Numbered from the stretch's first letter, positions 32,722-41,162 are shown. The stretch: 64,000 nucleotides of DNA from Pusillimonas sp. T2 (GCF_002236805.1 NZ_NIQA01000010.1:51274-115273), one strand, 5' to 3'. Notes: generated by a model from the letters alone, not told the origin. Program-made: numbers and translations.

Positions 32722-33162
32722 ATGAGCTCATCTGTTGAAGACGTCCTGGCGATTCAGGCGGTATGTAAAGACTTGGCCGCCCGCACGGCCTATTACTCCG
32801 ACTTGCAAGACTACGAATCGTTTGCGCAGTTGTTTACCGAGGATGCGCAACTGACACGGCCCGGTGGCACGCCGTTAGTGGGTCGTCAGGCCATTCTCGA
32901 TTCATATCGCGCAAAGCCGGCCGACCGCATTACCCGTCATTTTGTGACCAATTCTGTGGTGTACGACATTACGCCCGGCAGTGCGTCCATGAGCAGCTAT
33001 GTTTTGCTCTGGAGCAGCTCTACCAACGAGCCGGTCGAAGCCTTTGGCCGCAAAGCCAATGCGCGCCAGGTTGCAGGCGAATTCATCGACAAGGTTGTAC
33101 TGACCGACGAGGGCTGGAAAATTGCCGAGCGCAGCGCAATTTTTCATATGTACACCGACTGA
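32722..33162 (+). CDS. SnoaL-like / NTF2-fold protein
   Basis: Protein of 146 residues with a SnoaL_4-type alpha+beta cone sequence: the N-terminal helix EDVLAIQAVCKDLAARTAYY, DYESFAQLFTEDAQLT, and the C-terminal EGWKIAERSAIFH. Relatives include small subunits of ring-hydroxylating dioxygenases and diverse isomerases or dehydratases. It sits between the hydrolase and the dehydrogenase in the gal operon. The DSY...RHFVTNSVV region is typical of stand-alone NTF2-like enzymes. A catalytic role in a ring-fission step is possible but unproven. Confidence 0.75.
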   Translation: MSSSVEDVLAIQAVCKDLAARTAYYSDLQDYESFAQLFTEDAQLTRPGGTPLVGRQAILDSYRAKPADRITRHFVTNSVVYDITPGSASMSSYVLLWSSSTNEPVEAFGRKANARQVAGEFIDKVVLTDEGWKIAERSAIFHMYTD

Positions 33163-33194
33163 CTTCATTGATCATCGTCTTGCCGGAGGATGCT

Positions 33195-34103
33195 ATGGCG
33201 AATGACAAAAGCGCGCCCGAGATTCGCAAGATCGGGCTGATTGGTTTTGGCGAGGCCGGCAGCTTGTTGGGCGAAGGCCTGGTCAAGGCGGGCCTGTGGG
33301 TTACGGCCTACGACATCAAGTGTCACGACGCGAACGCGTTGTCATCGCTCGAGCAGCGTGCCGAAGCTGCAGGCGTTTTACTCGCTGCATCGCTTGAGCA
33401 GGCCGTTTCCTCGGTTGATCTGGTGGTGTCGGCGGTAACGGCCAGTTCGGCGGCGCAGGTGGCTGAACAAGCCGGCCCCCTTATGCGGGCCGGCCAGTAT
33501 TTTCTGGATATCAACTCGGTGTCGCCCTCGACCAAGGCGCACGACCGTAATGCCATAGAAAGCGCCGGCGCGGCCTATGTCGAAGCTGCAGTCATGGCGC
33601 CCGTGCCGCCCTACGGTTTGCATGTGCCTATGCTGCTAGGGGGCTCGCAAGCACAAGCGGTATCGACGGCGTTGAATGCCCTGGGCATGCGTACCCGGGC
33701 GGTGTCGGCCGACGTTGGCGTGGCGTCGGCGATCAAAATGTGTCGCAGCGTCATGATCAAGGGCATTGAGGCCTTGACGGTCGAATGCCTGACGGCGGCC
33801 CGTCGTTACGGTGCCGAGCACGAAGTGCTGGCTTCGCTCGCCGAAACCTTTCCGGGCATGGGCTGGACGGAAAAGCAGCCTCATTATTTAATCAGCCGCG
33901 TGGCGGAGCATGGCCGTCGACGTGCGGCCGAGATGCGTGAGGTGGCAGAAACCTTGTCCGACGCGCAGGTCGACCCAGTTATGGCTTTGGCGACGGCAAC
34001 GCTGCAAGACGCCTTTGTTGATTTGATGGCGGCCAAAGGCGTGGCTTACCCGAAAGATCAAGCCTTTGACTGGCCGTCGTTTATTGATCAGCTGCGCAAC
34101 TGA
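33195..34103 (+). CDS. NAD(P)-dependent beta-hydroxyacid dehydrogenase-like protein (DUF1932)
   Basis: Protein of 302 residues. It has an N-terminal Rossmann fold with GLIGFGEAGSLLGEGL, a DLVVSAVTAS strand typical of 6-phosphogluconate/3-hydroxyisobutyrate dehydrogenases, and a C-terminal DUF1932 helical domain with the conserved Lys-containing segment SAIKMCRSVMIKGIEAL. GGAGGA lies 4 bases before the ATG at 33195. It is the last gene before a strong terminator. No LigC-type 4-carboxy-2-hydroxymuconate-6-semialdehyde dehydrogenase is visible in the window, and this protein might fill that oxidation step. That is a guess from context only. Confidence 0.82.
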   Translation: MANDKSAPEIRKIGLIGFGEAGSLLGEGLVKAGLWVTAYDIKCHDANALSSLEQRAEAAGVLLAASLEQAVSSVDLVVSAVTASSAAQVAEQAGPLMRAGQYFLDINSVSPSTKAHDRNAIESAGAAYVEAAVMAPVPPYGLHVPMLLGGSQAQAVSTALNALGMRTRAVSADVGVASAIKMCRSVMIKGIEALTVECLTAARRYGAEHEVLASLAETFPGMGWTEKQPHYLISRVAEHGRRRAAEMREVAETLSDAQVDPVMALATATLQDAFVDLMAAKGVAYPKDQAFDWPSFIDQLRN

Positions 34104-34147
34104 AAGACAGGCCACCGTTGTGTCCATCTCGAGACCGTCGGTATAAA

Positions 34148-34186
34148 AACAGCCCCGGCTTTGTGAACCAAAGTCGGGGCTGTTTT
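34148..34186. terminator. bidirectional rho-independent terminator
   Basis: AACAGCCCCGGCTTT (34148-34162) pairs with AAAGTCGGGGCTGTT (34170-34184), one G-T pair, loop of 7 bases. The stem is flanked by AAAA on the left and TTTT on the right, so it can end both the gal operon (plus) and the convergent fdhA operon (minus). Confidence 0.88.
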
Positions 34187-34225
34187 CATGCCGCGGCATA
34201 ACGCTGCGGCATTGGGTTGAGGCGC

Positions 34226-35434
34226 TTAAGCAGCCCGAAGGTGTTTAAGCTGGTTGTGTGGGTCGATGACGAATTTCTTGGGTGCGCCGTGATCGAAGGC
34301 TTCGTAACCGCGCGGTGCATCGTCTAGCGAAATCACCTGCACACCGACGATTTCTGCGATGTTGATGCGGTCCCACAAGATGGCTTGCATCAGGGCACGG
34401 TTGTACTTCATGACGGGCGTTTGGCCTGTGAAGAAGCTGTGCGATTTGGCCCAGCCCAGCCCGAAGCGAACACTCAGTGAACCGTGTTTGGCGGCATCGT
34501 CGACGGCGCCGGGGTCTTCAGTGACGTAGAGGCCGGGAATACCGATTTTGCCGGCGGCACGGGTGATGTTCATGAGCGAGTTCAGGACCGTGGCGGGCGC
34601 TTCGACCTGCGAGCCGCTGTGGCCGTGGCCGCGCGCCTCGAAGCCAACGGCGTCGATGGCGCAGTCTACTTCGGGGGTACCCAGGATGGCGGCAATTTGT
34701 TCGCCCAGCGGGGTGTCGAGCGAGACGTCGACGGTTTCAAAGCCGACGGCACGGGCATGTGCCAGACGTTCGGCGTTCAGGTCGCCCACAATAACGACAG
34801 CAGCGCCCAGTAAGCGTGCCGATGCGGCGGCCGATAACCCGACCGGGCCAGCGCCGGCCACATACACCGTACTGCCTGGGCCTACCCCTGCCGTTACCGC
34901 GCCGTGAAAGCCGGTGGGCAAAATATCAGACAAGCAGGTCAGGTCGCGAATTTTTTCCATGGCCTGATCGCGATCGGGGAACTTGAGCAAGTTGAAGTCG
35001 GCATACGGCACCATGACGTACTCGGCTTGGCCGCCGATCCAGCCGCCCATGTCGACGTAACCGTAGGCGCCGCCCGCGCGTGACGGGTTGACAGACAAGC
35101 ACACGCCGGTGTCTTGTTCTTTGCACGTACGGCAACGGCCGCAGGCTACGTTAAAAGGTACCGAAACGATATCGCCCTTTTTCATGGTTTCGACGTCACG
35201 GCCGACTTCGAGCACTTCGCCGGTGATTTCGTGGCCCAGAATAAGGCCGGTGGGGGCGGTGGTACGGCCGCGCACCATGTGCTGGTCTGAGCCGCAGATA
35301 TTGGTGGACAGTACTTTAAGAATGACCCCGTGTTCGGCTTTTTTGCCGTTGGGGGCGACGAGTTCGGGGAACGGGATGGATTGAACTTCTACCTTGCCTG
35401 GGCCGACGTAGGCAACGCCTCGATTAGATGACAT
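34226..35434 (-). CDS. fdhA: glutathione-independent formaldehyde dehydrogenase
   Basis: Zinc-dependent medium-chain dehydrogenase of 402 residues that closely follows the formaldehyde dehydrogenase of Pseudomonas putida. Catalytic zinc ligands lie in STNICGSDQHM and GHEITGE, the structural-zinc cysteines in CGRCRTC...GVC, the NAD site in GAGPVG, and KSHSFFTGQTPVMKYN is characteristic. It oxidises formaldehyde to formate with bound NAD. It is the last gene of a minus-strand operon that starts with Rieske demethylase-type oxygenases, which release formaldehyde from methoxy groups; removal of this toxic product is the obvious role. Confidence 0.93.
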   Translation of the reverse strand: MSSNRGVAYVGPGKVEVQSIPFPELVAPNGKKAEHGVILKVLSTNICGSDQHMVRGRTTAPTGLILGHEITGEVLEVGRDVETMKKGDIVSVPFNVACGRCRTCKEQDTGVCLSVNPSRAGGAYGYVDMGGWIGGQAEYVMVPYADFNLLKFPDRDQAMEKIRDLTCLSDILPTGFHGAVTAGVGPGSTVYVAGAGPVGLSAAASARLLGAAVVIVGDLNAERLAHARAVGFETVDVSLDTPLGEQIAAILGTPEVDCAIDAVGFEARGHGHSGSQVEAPATVLNSLMNITRAAGKIGIPGLYVTEDPGAVDDAAKHGSLSVRFGLGWAKSHSFFTGQTPVMKYNRALMQAILWDRINIAEIVGVQVISLDDAPRGYEAFDHGAPKKFVIDPHNQLKHLRAA

Positions 35435-35513
35435 GTCTCTTGCTCCTTTGTGGTTGGGGTAAAGCTTTGGGTCTTGTTATGTACGGTTTCCTGATAATAG
35501 CAACTCCGCACGG

Positions 35514-36524
35514 TTATGACGTCTTGCGTTGCAATATTTCGGGTCGCCCCCAATCGGGGTCGCCGCGCCAGGCGGGTTCGATCGTGACACTGCCGCCGGC
35601 AATGCGTGAAACGCAAGTACACATTTTGTGCTGTTCGGCTTGTTGGGCCGGGCTGTAAAAAACGTCGCGATGGTCGATGGCGCCATCGGCAGCAATGATG
35701 TCGACACTGCACAAGCCGCATTCGCCGCGACGGCAATTTGACAGTGTGGTGACACCGGCGGCATTCAGTGCGTCTAGCATGGTTTGCCCAGTGCCCACGC
35801 TTACGTCAATGCCCAAGCGCGGTACATGTACGGTAAACGTTTGTGTGGGGTGGTGTCCGCTGGCGCCAAAAGTTTCGTATCGAAGATTGGCGCTGGGCCG
35901 TCCTTGTTGAGCCCAAATGCTGCGTACCGCTTCCATCAGGCCGATCGGGCCGCACATGGCCAGTTGGCCGTCGGGTGGCAGCGCGCCGATCAAGGCATTT
36001 AGGTCGGGTGCAGGGTGGGTGTCTGCGACGTGAATATCAAGGGCATCGCCCAGCAGGGTACGTAAGGTGTCGGCATAGGCCTGCTCTTGCGCGTTACGCA
36101 CCAGGTAAGTCATGTGTACGGGCCGTTGGCGCTGAACCAGTGCGCGGGCGTGACTGACCAGTGGCGTAACGCCGATTCCGCCGGCCAGCAGCAATACGTC
36201 GGGCGCAGTCCAGGAAGGCTCGAACAGCGAAACGGGTTCGCTGGCGCGCAAACGTGTGCCGGATTTGAGCGACCACATGTATTGCGAGCCGCCCCGACTG
36301 ACATCGACGGCTTTGACCGCAATGATGACTTGCCCGTTGGTATGGCTATCGACAATGGAGTAAGAGCGGGTTTCGGGCAGGTTGCCCACTATGACCTGGA
36401 CGTTGATATGCGCGCCTGCGGCTGCGGTTACCGCTTGGGGGAATTGCAGCGCAAATTCGCGGACGGTGGGCGTCAGGTCGCGTACCTGCACAACCTGCGT
36501 GTCGAACCATGTCAAACCGTTCAC
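35514..36524 (-). CDS. vanB: vanillate demethylase reductase subunit, VanB-like
   Basis: Phthalate dioxygenase reductase-type protein of 336 residues. The N-terminal flavin domain has TRSYSIVD, the NAD domain GGIGVTPLVSHA and CGPIGLMEAV, and the C-terminal plant-type [2Fe-2S] domain CRRGECGLC plus a later Cys (TCVSRIAGG). It transfers electrons from NADH to the Rieske oxygenase encoded directly upstream; the start codon overlaps that gene's stop as ATGA. About 25 residues follow the usual C-terminal end. Confidence 0.92.
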   Translation of the reverse strand: MNGLTWFDTQVVQVRDLTPTVREFALQFPQAVTAAAGAHINVQVIVGNLPETRSYSIVDSHTNGQVIIAVKAVDVSRGGSQYMWSLKSGTRLRASEPVSLFEPSWTAPDVLLLAGGIGVTPLVSHARALVQRQRPVHMTYLVRNAQEQAYADTLRTLLGDALDIHVADTHPAPDLNALIGALPPDGQLAMCGPIGLMEAVRSIWAQQGRPSANLRYETFGASGHHPTQTFTVHVPRLGIDVSVGTGQTMLDALNAAGVTTLSNCRRGECGLCSVDIIAADGAIDHRDVFYSPAQQAEQHKMCTCVSRIAGGSVTIEPAWRGDPDWGRPEILQRKTS

Positions 36525-37612
36525 GCCCGCACCTCTTTTAGTGCAATGACTTTGCCTGCATGTGCGTCGTTGGTTTCTTTGTCGATCATCTGGTCAATCA
36601 GGCGGCGCGCCCACAGCGAACCGGCGTCGATGCTGAGGTTGTAGAACTCGCGGTCAGGCAGGCGATTCATGGCTTGTTGCTGGGCTTCGATAATGGTTTC
36701 GTCTTCGTGCAGTATGCCGCCGGCCGCTTGCAGAACTTCGCGTGTTACGCGTTGCTCGTTGATGCGGTAATTACGCATGTGACACCAGAAGTAATAGGTG
36801 TGTTGTTCGGTAGACGGGGTGGGAATGTGAATGACCCACATACCGACGCCTTGAGAGCGATCACCTTCGGGCGCACCACTGCCCGCCGGGGCGACACCAA
36901 CGTCAAGCGCAATGGTGCTGGGGGCTTTGAAATGAATGATTTGCCAGCGGTCGACCGGGCCGGGCTTGCCCAATTGAGCCGCCCAAAAGGCCGGAGCCTC
37001 TTCGTTTAGTACCCAGCGGCGTACCGTGGCAGTGGTTTCGCCGTGTACGGCATCGAATGGCGCTTCGGCCAAGGCTTCGTTGCCGATACTAGAGGCGTGT
37101 ACGTAAGTTTCGTGGGTGAGGTCCATCAGGTTGTCGAGCACAAGGCGGTAGTCGGCCTTGACTTCCACCATGTTGCCATCGCCCGCCCATTGCGCGTCGG
37201 TCATCCATTTCAGGTCGGGGATGAGTGCCGGGTCGGCCAGTGCCGGGTCGCCGGGCCATACCCAGATAAAGCGATGCCGCTCGACGATGGGGTAAGACCG
37301 TACACAGGCTGACGGATTGATGGTTTCCTGGCTGGGCATGTGTGTGCAGCGGCCTTCGGCATTGAATTGCAGACCGTGGTAACCGCAGCGGACTTCGTCG
37401 CCCACCAGCGTACCCAATGAAAGCGGTACCAGGCGATGCCAGCAGGCGTCGGCCAGGGCTACGGCTTTGCCGTTGGTTTGGCGGTACAGCACCATGGGCT
37501 CGTTGCAGATGGTGCGCGACAGCAGTTTGCGGCCGACTTCGGCGTCCCAGGCGGCCACATACCAGGCGTTCATGGGAAAGGTGGGGCGTGCCGACATGGT
37601 TGTCTCCGGCAA
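36521..37612 (-). CDS. vanA: vanillate O-demethylase oxygenase subunit, VanA-like
   Basis: Rieske oxygenase of 363 residues. The cluster ligands are in CWHRLVPLSLG...CGYHGL and the mononuclear iron site is DNLMDLTHETYVHASSIG, a stretch characteristic of VanA. VanA removes the methyl group of vanillate as formaldehyde, giving protocatechuate. Related enzymes act on isovanillate, syringate or 3-O-methylgallate. Coupled to the reductase gene and next to ligAB and fdhA, it fits a methoxyaromatic to protocatechuate/gallate pathway. The exact substrate cannot be decided. The first residues (MPETT) could be omitted in favour of MSARP. Confidence 0.88.
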   Translation of the reverse strand: MPETTMSARPTFPMNAWYVAAWDAEVGRKLLSRTICNEPMVLYRQTNGKAVALADACWHRLVPLSLGTLVGDEVRCGYHGLQFNAEGRCTHMPSQETINPSACVRSYPIVERHRFIWVWPGDPALADPALIPDLKWMTDAQWAGDGNMVEVKADYRLVLDNLMDLTHETYVHASSIGNEALAEAPFDAVHGETTATVRRWVLNEEAPAFWAAQLGKPGPVDRWQIIHFKAPSTIALDVGVAPAGSGAPEGDRSQGVGMWVIHIPTPSTEQHTYYFWCHMRNYRINEQRVTREVLQAAGGILHEDETIIEAQQQAMNRLPDREFYNLSIDAGSLWARRLIDQMIDKETNDAHAGKVIALKEVRA

Positions 37613-37635
37613 GATAATTGTTTTAGTAGAGGGCG

Positions 37636-37655
37636 GCCCCGGCGGGCGCCGGGGC
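37636..37655. repeat. GC-rich hairpin between ligA and vanA
   Basis: GCCCCGGC (37636-37643) pairs with GCCGGGGC (37648-37655) around a 4-base loop, in the 58-base gap between ligA and vanA. There is no T-run, so it is more likely an mRNA-stabilising or attenuating element than a full terminator. Confidence 0.5.
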
Positions 37656-37670
37656 TTTGGCGTGCGACGA

Positions 37671-38030
37671 CTAGCGTGCGTCGGGTACGCGGCGGGTTTT
37701 CATGAAGTCTTCGAACGATTCGCCGCGCATGATCGCGTAGACCTCGAGGTTGGATTTGCGTGCAACGCGGGCGAACTTTTCGAGGACGAAAAAGTTGACC
37801 CCGTGCTGCACCAGACCCAGCCAGTCTTGCTTGCGAACCAGGTCTTTTTCGGTGTCGTTCAGCCCGGCTTCGGTCATGACCCCTTCGGGGTCTTTCAGGT
37901 AGCGTTCACGCCACTCGGCCTTGATCATGTTCCAGAAAAACCGGTTGACGTTCAGGGTGCGATTGCAGGTACGGATGTCGAAGGCATAGGTGCCTTCGAT
38001 GTTTTCAATGCCTTCAAGTTGTGGATTCAT
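37671..38030 (-). CDS. ligA: protocatechuate 4,5-dioxygenase alpha subunit
   Basis: Small subunit of 119 residues. The sequence IEGTYAFDIRTC, LNVNRFFWNMI and a C-terminal MRGESFEDFMKTRR are typical of LigA/PmdA, the helical cap subunit of the class III extradiol dioxygenase. AAGGGG precedes the ATG at 38030, which lies 10 bases after the ligB stop; the longer frame upstream overlaps ligB and is not used. It forms an alpha2beta2 enzyme with LigB and closes over its active site. Confidence 0.92.
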   Translation of the reverse strand: MNPQLEGIENIEGTYAFDIRTCNRTLNVNRFFWNMIKAEWRERYLKDPEGVMTEAGLNDTEKDLVRKQDWLGLVQHGVNFFVLEKFARVARKSNLEVYAIMRGESFEDFMKTRRVPDAR

Positions 38031-38040
38031 GTCAAGCCCC

Positions 38041-38925
38041 TTAAGCGTTGGCAGCGGCAGCGGTTGCCTGGTCGGCACTGGCGCTGACTTCGTCGCCTTC
38101 AAACAAAACGACAGTCATGGCGGTGGTGGTGGCCAGGTAGTAGTTTTGATGGATTTTGTTGATTTTTTCGGGCATGGCACCGCGCATGGCCAGCCACATG
38201 ATTTGTTCGACGCTTTCGGCGCCGCCCAGTCGGACATAGTCGGCGTGGGTCATGTCGAGCAGTTTTTTCGGGTTGTGTTGCAGCAGCTCAAGGAATTCGA
38301 GATCCCATTCTTCGTTGTTGAAGCCGGTGCGTTCGCCATGAATCTGGTGCGACAGGCCGCCGGTGCCCACAATGACGACATTCAAGTCTTTGGGGTAGGA
38401 CTCGATGGCGCGACGAATGGCTTGACCCAGTTTGTAGCAACGGCGGGGCGTAGGCAGGGGATACTGCAATACGTTGACCGCAATAGGGACAATTGCACCG
38501 GGCCAGTCGGGCTCGTGTTTCCAGAGCAGCGGTAGTGGCGAAGCGCAACCATGGTCGATGGGCTTGTTCTGGAAGATGGTCAGGTCGAACTCGTCGTTGA
38601 CGAGGGACTCGGCAATATGCGCCTGAAGATCGACGTCGCCCTTGATTTGCGGCAGGTTGCGCAGGCCAGCGCCTTCGTCGGCAATGGGGAAGCGTTCGCC
38701 GACGCCCAAGGCAAATGTCGGGTACATGTCGAAGAAGAATGTGGTGGCGTGGTCGTTATAAATGAAGACCAGAACATCCGCTTTTTTGTCTTCGAGCCAT
38801 TGGGCGACGGGTTTGTAGCCGTCAAACAGCGGCTTCCAGGCGGGATCTTCTTGACGACCGCGGTCGTAGGCCAGGGCGATGGTGGGGACGTGGGAGGTGC
38901 CGATGCAGCCAATGATTTTAGCCAT
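38041..38925 (-). CDS. ligB: protocatechuate 4,5-dioxygenase beta subunit
   Basis: Catalytic subunit of 294 residues. The iron ligands and catalytic base of LigB are in place: His in GTSHVPT, His in YNDHATTFF, the catalytic His in GTGGLSHQIHG, and a Glu in the C-terminal half. The enzyme opens protocatechuate between C4 and C5 to 4-carboxy-2-hydroxymuconate-6-semialdehyde, and some members also accept gallate, giving 4-oxalomesaconate directly. The order ligB-ligA is inverted relative to the names but common. It is the third gene of the GntR-divergent operon. Confidence 0.93.
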   Translation of the reverse strand: MAKIIGCIGTSHVPTIALAYDRGRQEDPAWKPLFDGYKPVAQWLEDKKADVLVFIYNDHATTFFFDMYPTFALGVGERFPIADEGAGLRNLPQIKGDVDLQAHIAESLVNDEFDLTIFQNKPIDHGCASPLPLLWKHEPDWPGAIVPIAVNVLQYPLPTPRRCYKLGQAIRRAIESYPKDLNVVIVGTGGLSHQIHGERTGFNNEEWDLEFLELLQHNPKKLLDMTHADYVRLGGAESVEQIMWLAMRGAMPEKINKIHQNYYLATTTAMTVVLFEGDEVSASADQATAAAANA

Positions 38926-38943
38926 GATGGTTCCTGGTAACGA

Positions 38944-40032
38944 TTAAAGTGACACGTATCCGGCTTCTTCGGCCGCCAGCTTGTACAACACGCTGCGCAT
39001 CATCAGGCCGGGTTTGTCGGGAGCAAAGTTAAGGTCGAATTGAGGTTCGATATCAGTTTGGACTACCTTGAGTATGGCTTCAAGGGCGTCGACATCTTCG
39101 AGGTAGGCCTTTGTCGAGGCGTCGTACATGAACTGGTTGATTTCGGCGTCATCGTGGGCGAAGTCGCGCGAGTTGAACCACCAGTAGTGAATACGACCGT
39201 TGGACTCAGGCGTGATCAGGTGGGTGATGTTGAAACGGTACACCGACGGTTTACCCTCGTCGGGTGCATGATCGATGATCTGGGCAAATGCCGTATGAAC
39301 GGCCGGTGACGCAAAGCGTGCTTCGGACAGTCGGTCGACATCTTTGTGCATAATTTTTGCCGGAATGCCGTAAATGCCCGGGGGCGGCGAATTCTTAAGC
39401 GATCGGTCGATGATGACGACATTGCCGTCCTGGCGCACCTTGAGTTTGGACCGGGCGTAAGCCGCAGTGCCGACGGTACCTGGATGCAAAAACGGGAAGT
39501 GGGTTTGATCGAGCAAGTTTTCGTGCATCGATACATAGTCGCAGTCCATGGCAAACGAACCGCCCACGCTGGCCCAGGCTGGGTCATTTAGCCAGGAGGT
39601 GTCAGGGATAAGGCTTTCGTCGGCCAGATCGGGGTTGCCCATCCAGATCCAGACCAGGGGGCCGCGCTCGGCCAGCGGAAACGAGCGGACATTAGCGTTG
39701 GCCGGCACGATTGGCATGGACGGCATGTTGGTGCAACGGCCCGATGGGTCGAATGCCATGCCATGGTAGCCACAGACCAGGGTGTCGCCTTCGAGGCGAC
39801 CTTTGGCCAGCGGGAATGAGCGGTGCGGGCAACGGTTGCGCACGGCGATGGGTTCGCCGGCCAGGGTGCGATACAACGCGACGTCGACACCCAGAAAGCG
39901 GCGCGCGATGATATCGCGGGAGATTTCTTTGGCTAGCCCGGCGACATACCAGGCGTTGCGTACCAAGGGTGTGTTGTGGTCGGCATAGGCGCCGCGTTCG
40001 AATGTAAAGGCTATGTCGTCGGTGTAAGTCAT
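38944..40032 (-). CDS. Rieske aromatic oxygenase, oxygenase subunit
   Basis: Oxygenase of 362 residues. The Rieske ligands are in CPHRSFPLAKG...CGYHGM and the mononuclear iron site in HENLLDQTHFPFLHPG. It differs from VanA (Q for the second Asp region, FPFLH) and resembles group I demethylases and 3-phenoxybenzoate/sulfobenzoate-type dioxygenases. The open frame runs back to 40350, but the ATG at 40032 has AGGAGA upstream and starts the natural N-terminus. The reductase gene ends 10 bases before it. The pair precedes ligAB, so the product is probably protocatechuate or a close relative. The substrate is unknown. Confidence 0.87.
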   Translation of the reverse strand: MTYTDDIAFTFERGAYADHNTPLVRNAWYVAGLAKEISRDIIARRFLGVDVALYRTLAGEPIAVRNRCPHRSFPLAKGRLEGDTLVCGYHGMAFDPSGRCTNMPSMPIVPANANVRSFPLAERGPLVWIWMGNPDLADESLIPDTSWLNDPAWASVGGSFAMDCDYVSMHENLLDQTHFPFLHPGTVGTAAYARSKLKVRQDGNVVIIDRSLKNSPPPGIYGIPAKIMHKDVDRLSEARFASPAVHTAFAQIIDHAPDEGKPSVYRFNITHLITPESNGRIHYWWFNSRDFAHDDAEINQFMYDASTKAYLEDVDALEAILKVVQTDIEPQFDLNFAPDKPGLMMRSVLYKLAAEEAGYVSL

Positions 40033-40042
40033 GAGGTGTCTC

Positions 40043-41026
40043 CTAGGCGTCGAGGACCAGGCGCGCGCCGGTTGTGCGGGAAACGCAAATACAAAGCGTC
40101 TCGCCGGATTGTTTTTCGTCTTGATCGAGATAGCGGTCGCGGTGGACCAGCTCGCCATCGGTGTCGAGGACGGGCAAGGGGCACAGGCCGCATTCGCCGC
40201 GTCGGCAGTCGGACAGTACGCTGACTCCGGCTTGAGTAAGAGCATCAAGGATGCTGACGTCGCGACCGACGTGAACAACCCGGCCCGACGCGCGTAATTC
40301 GACATCGAAGGCGACGTCGTTAACCGTAGGGCCGGATGAGAACAGTTCACTGCGCACCCGACCGGTGGGCCAGCCCAGAGCGTCGGCCGCGGCCTGAACC
40401 GCGTGCACCATGGGTGCGGGGCCGCATACGTAAACGTTGGTGTGGGCGGGCTGCGCGGCTAGCACGCTACGAAAATCGAGCGGATTTTGGTTGGATTCGC
40501 CACTGATATGAATGCGGGCCTGGGCCCCACCCAAACGCTGGACATCTTGCCGGTAAGCCATGTCGGCGGCGTTGCGCCCGGCATAAATCATTTCGAAGGG
40601 CTTGTTGCGACGTACCACGCTGCGCAGCATGGAAAGAATGGGCGTGATGCCGATGCCGCCCGCAATAAGCAGGGTTTTGCCGTCGCGCCGATCGAGCGGG
40701 AAATGATTTTTTGGAGGCGAAATGTGAAGGGGGGTGCCGACAGCAAAGTGGTCGTGGATATAGGCCGACCCGCGTTGCCGGTCTTCGCGCTGGATGGCAA
40801 TGCGGTAGATGTCGGGGGTGTCGTCCCAGGTGCCTGTACCGCCAATCAGCGAATAGTGTCGAACGATTGGGCCGCTGACGGGCGATTGCGTGTGCAGCTC
40901 GATGTGAGCGCCCGGTTCGAAGCGGGGCAGCGGCGCACCCGAGGGCGCACGCAGCAGGTATTCGCGGATGCGAGGGGTGAGCTGGCGTATGCCTGCGACC
41001 ACGACGGGGATATTGCTTTGGGGCAC
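40043..41026 (-). CDS. phthalate dioxygenase reductase-like protein (partner of the 38.9 kb oxygenase)
   Basis: Reductase of 327 residues with a flavin domain (VRHYSLIGG), NAD domain (GGIGITPILSML, VCGPAPMVHAV) and a C-terminal [2Fe-2S] domain (CRRGECGLC, later ETLCICVSR). The frame continues upstream to 41161, through the AT-rich operator region. The GTG at 41026, with GGAGA 7 bases before it, is the convincing start. It is the first gene of the minus-strand operon and supplies electrons to the adjacent Rieske oxygenase. A reductase gene placed before its oxygenase is unusual for VanAB-type pairs. Confidence 0.88.
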   Translation of the reverse strand: MPQSNIPVVVAGIRQLTPRIREYLLRAPSGAPLPRFEPGAHIELHTQSPVSGPIVRHYSLIGGTGTWDDTPDIYRIAIQREDRQRGSAYIHDHFAVGTPLHISPPKNHFPLDRRDGKTLLIAGGIGITPILSMLRSVVRRNKPFEMIYAGRNAADMAYRQDVQRLGGAQARIHISGESNQNPLDFRSVLAAQPAHTNVYVCGPAPMVHAVQAAADALGWPTGRVRSELFSSGPTVNDVAFDVELRASGRVVHVGRDVSILDALTQAGVSVLSDCRRGECGLCPLPVLDTDGELVHRDRYLDQDEKQSGETLCICVSRTTGARLVLDA

Positions 41027-41065
41027 GGCTTGTCTCCGGGGAACGTATAAACGTCGTTCACGAAT

Positions 41066-41162
41066 ATTGGATTCAAATTTTACTATTTGGGATCCAAAAA
41101 AAGCAAATAATTTTATTTTTAATGAAAAATAATGTTTTTTTGGATCCCGAATTGGATTCAAT
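41066..41162. promoter_or_regulatory. four TTGGAT-type repeats, probable GntR operators
   Basis: The AT-rich gap between the divergent reductase and GntR genes contains TTGGATTCAA (41067-41076), TTGGGATCCAA (41087-41097), TTTTTTGGATCCC (41135-41147) and TTGGATTCAAT (41152-41162). The outer two are identical palindrome-like sites. The inner two share GGATCC and are mirror-oriented around an A/T-rich core. FadR-type GntR regulators bind short palindromes of this size in such regions. Control of the lig/van/fdhA operon and autoregulation are inferred. Confidence 0.6.

Noticed and set aside
40033..40350. N-terminal extension of the Rieske oxygenase frame by 106 codons
   Set aside because: The extension overlaps the reductase gene in another frame and has low-complexity content. 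The ATG at 40032 has a good ribosome binding site and the natural N-terminus.
41027..41161. N-terminal extension of the reductase frame
   Set aside because: It runs through the A/T-rich operator region and encodes a Lys/Phe-rich tail foreign to the family. The GTG at 41026 with GGAGA is preferred.
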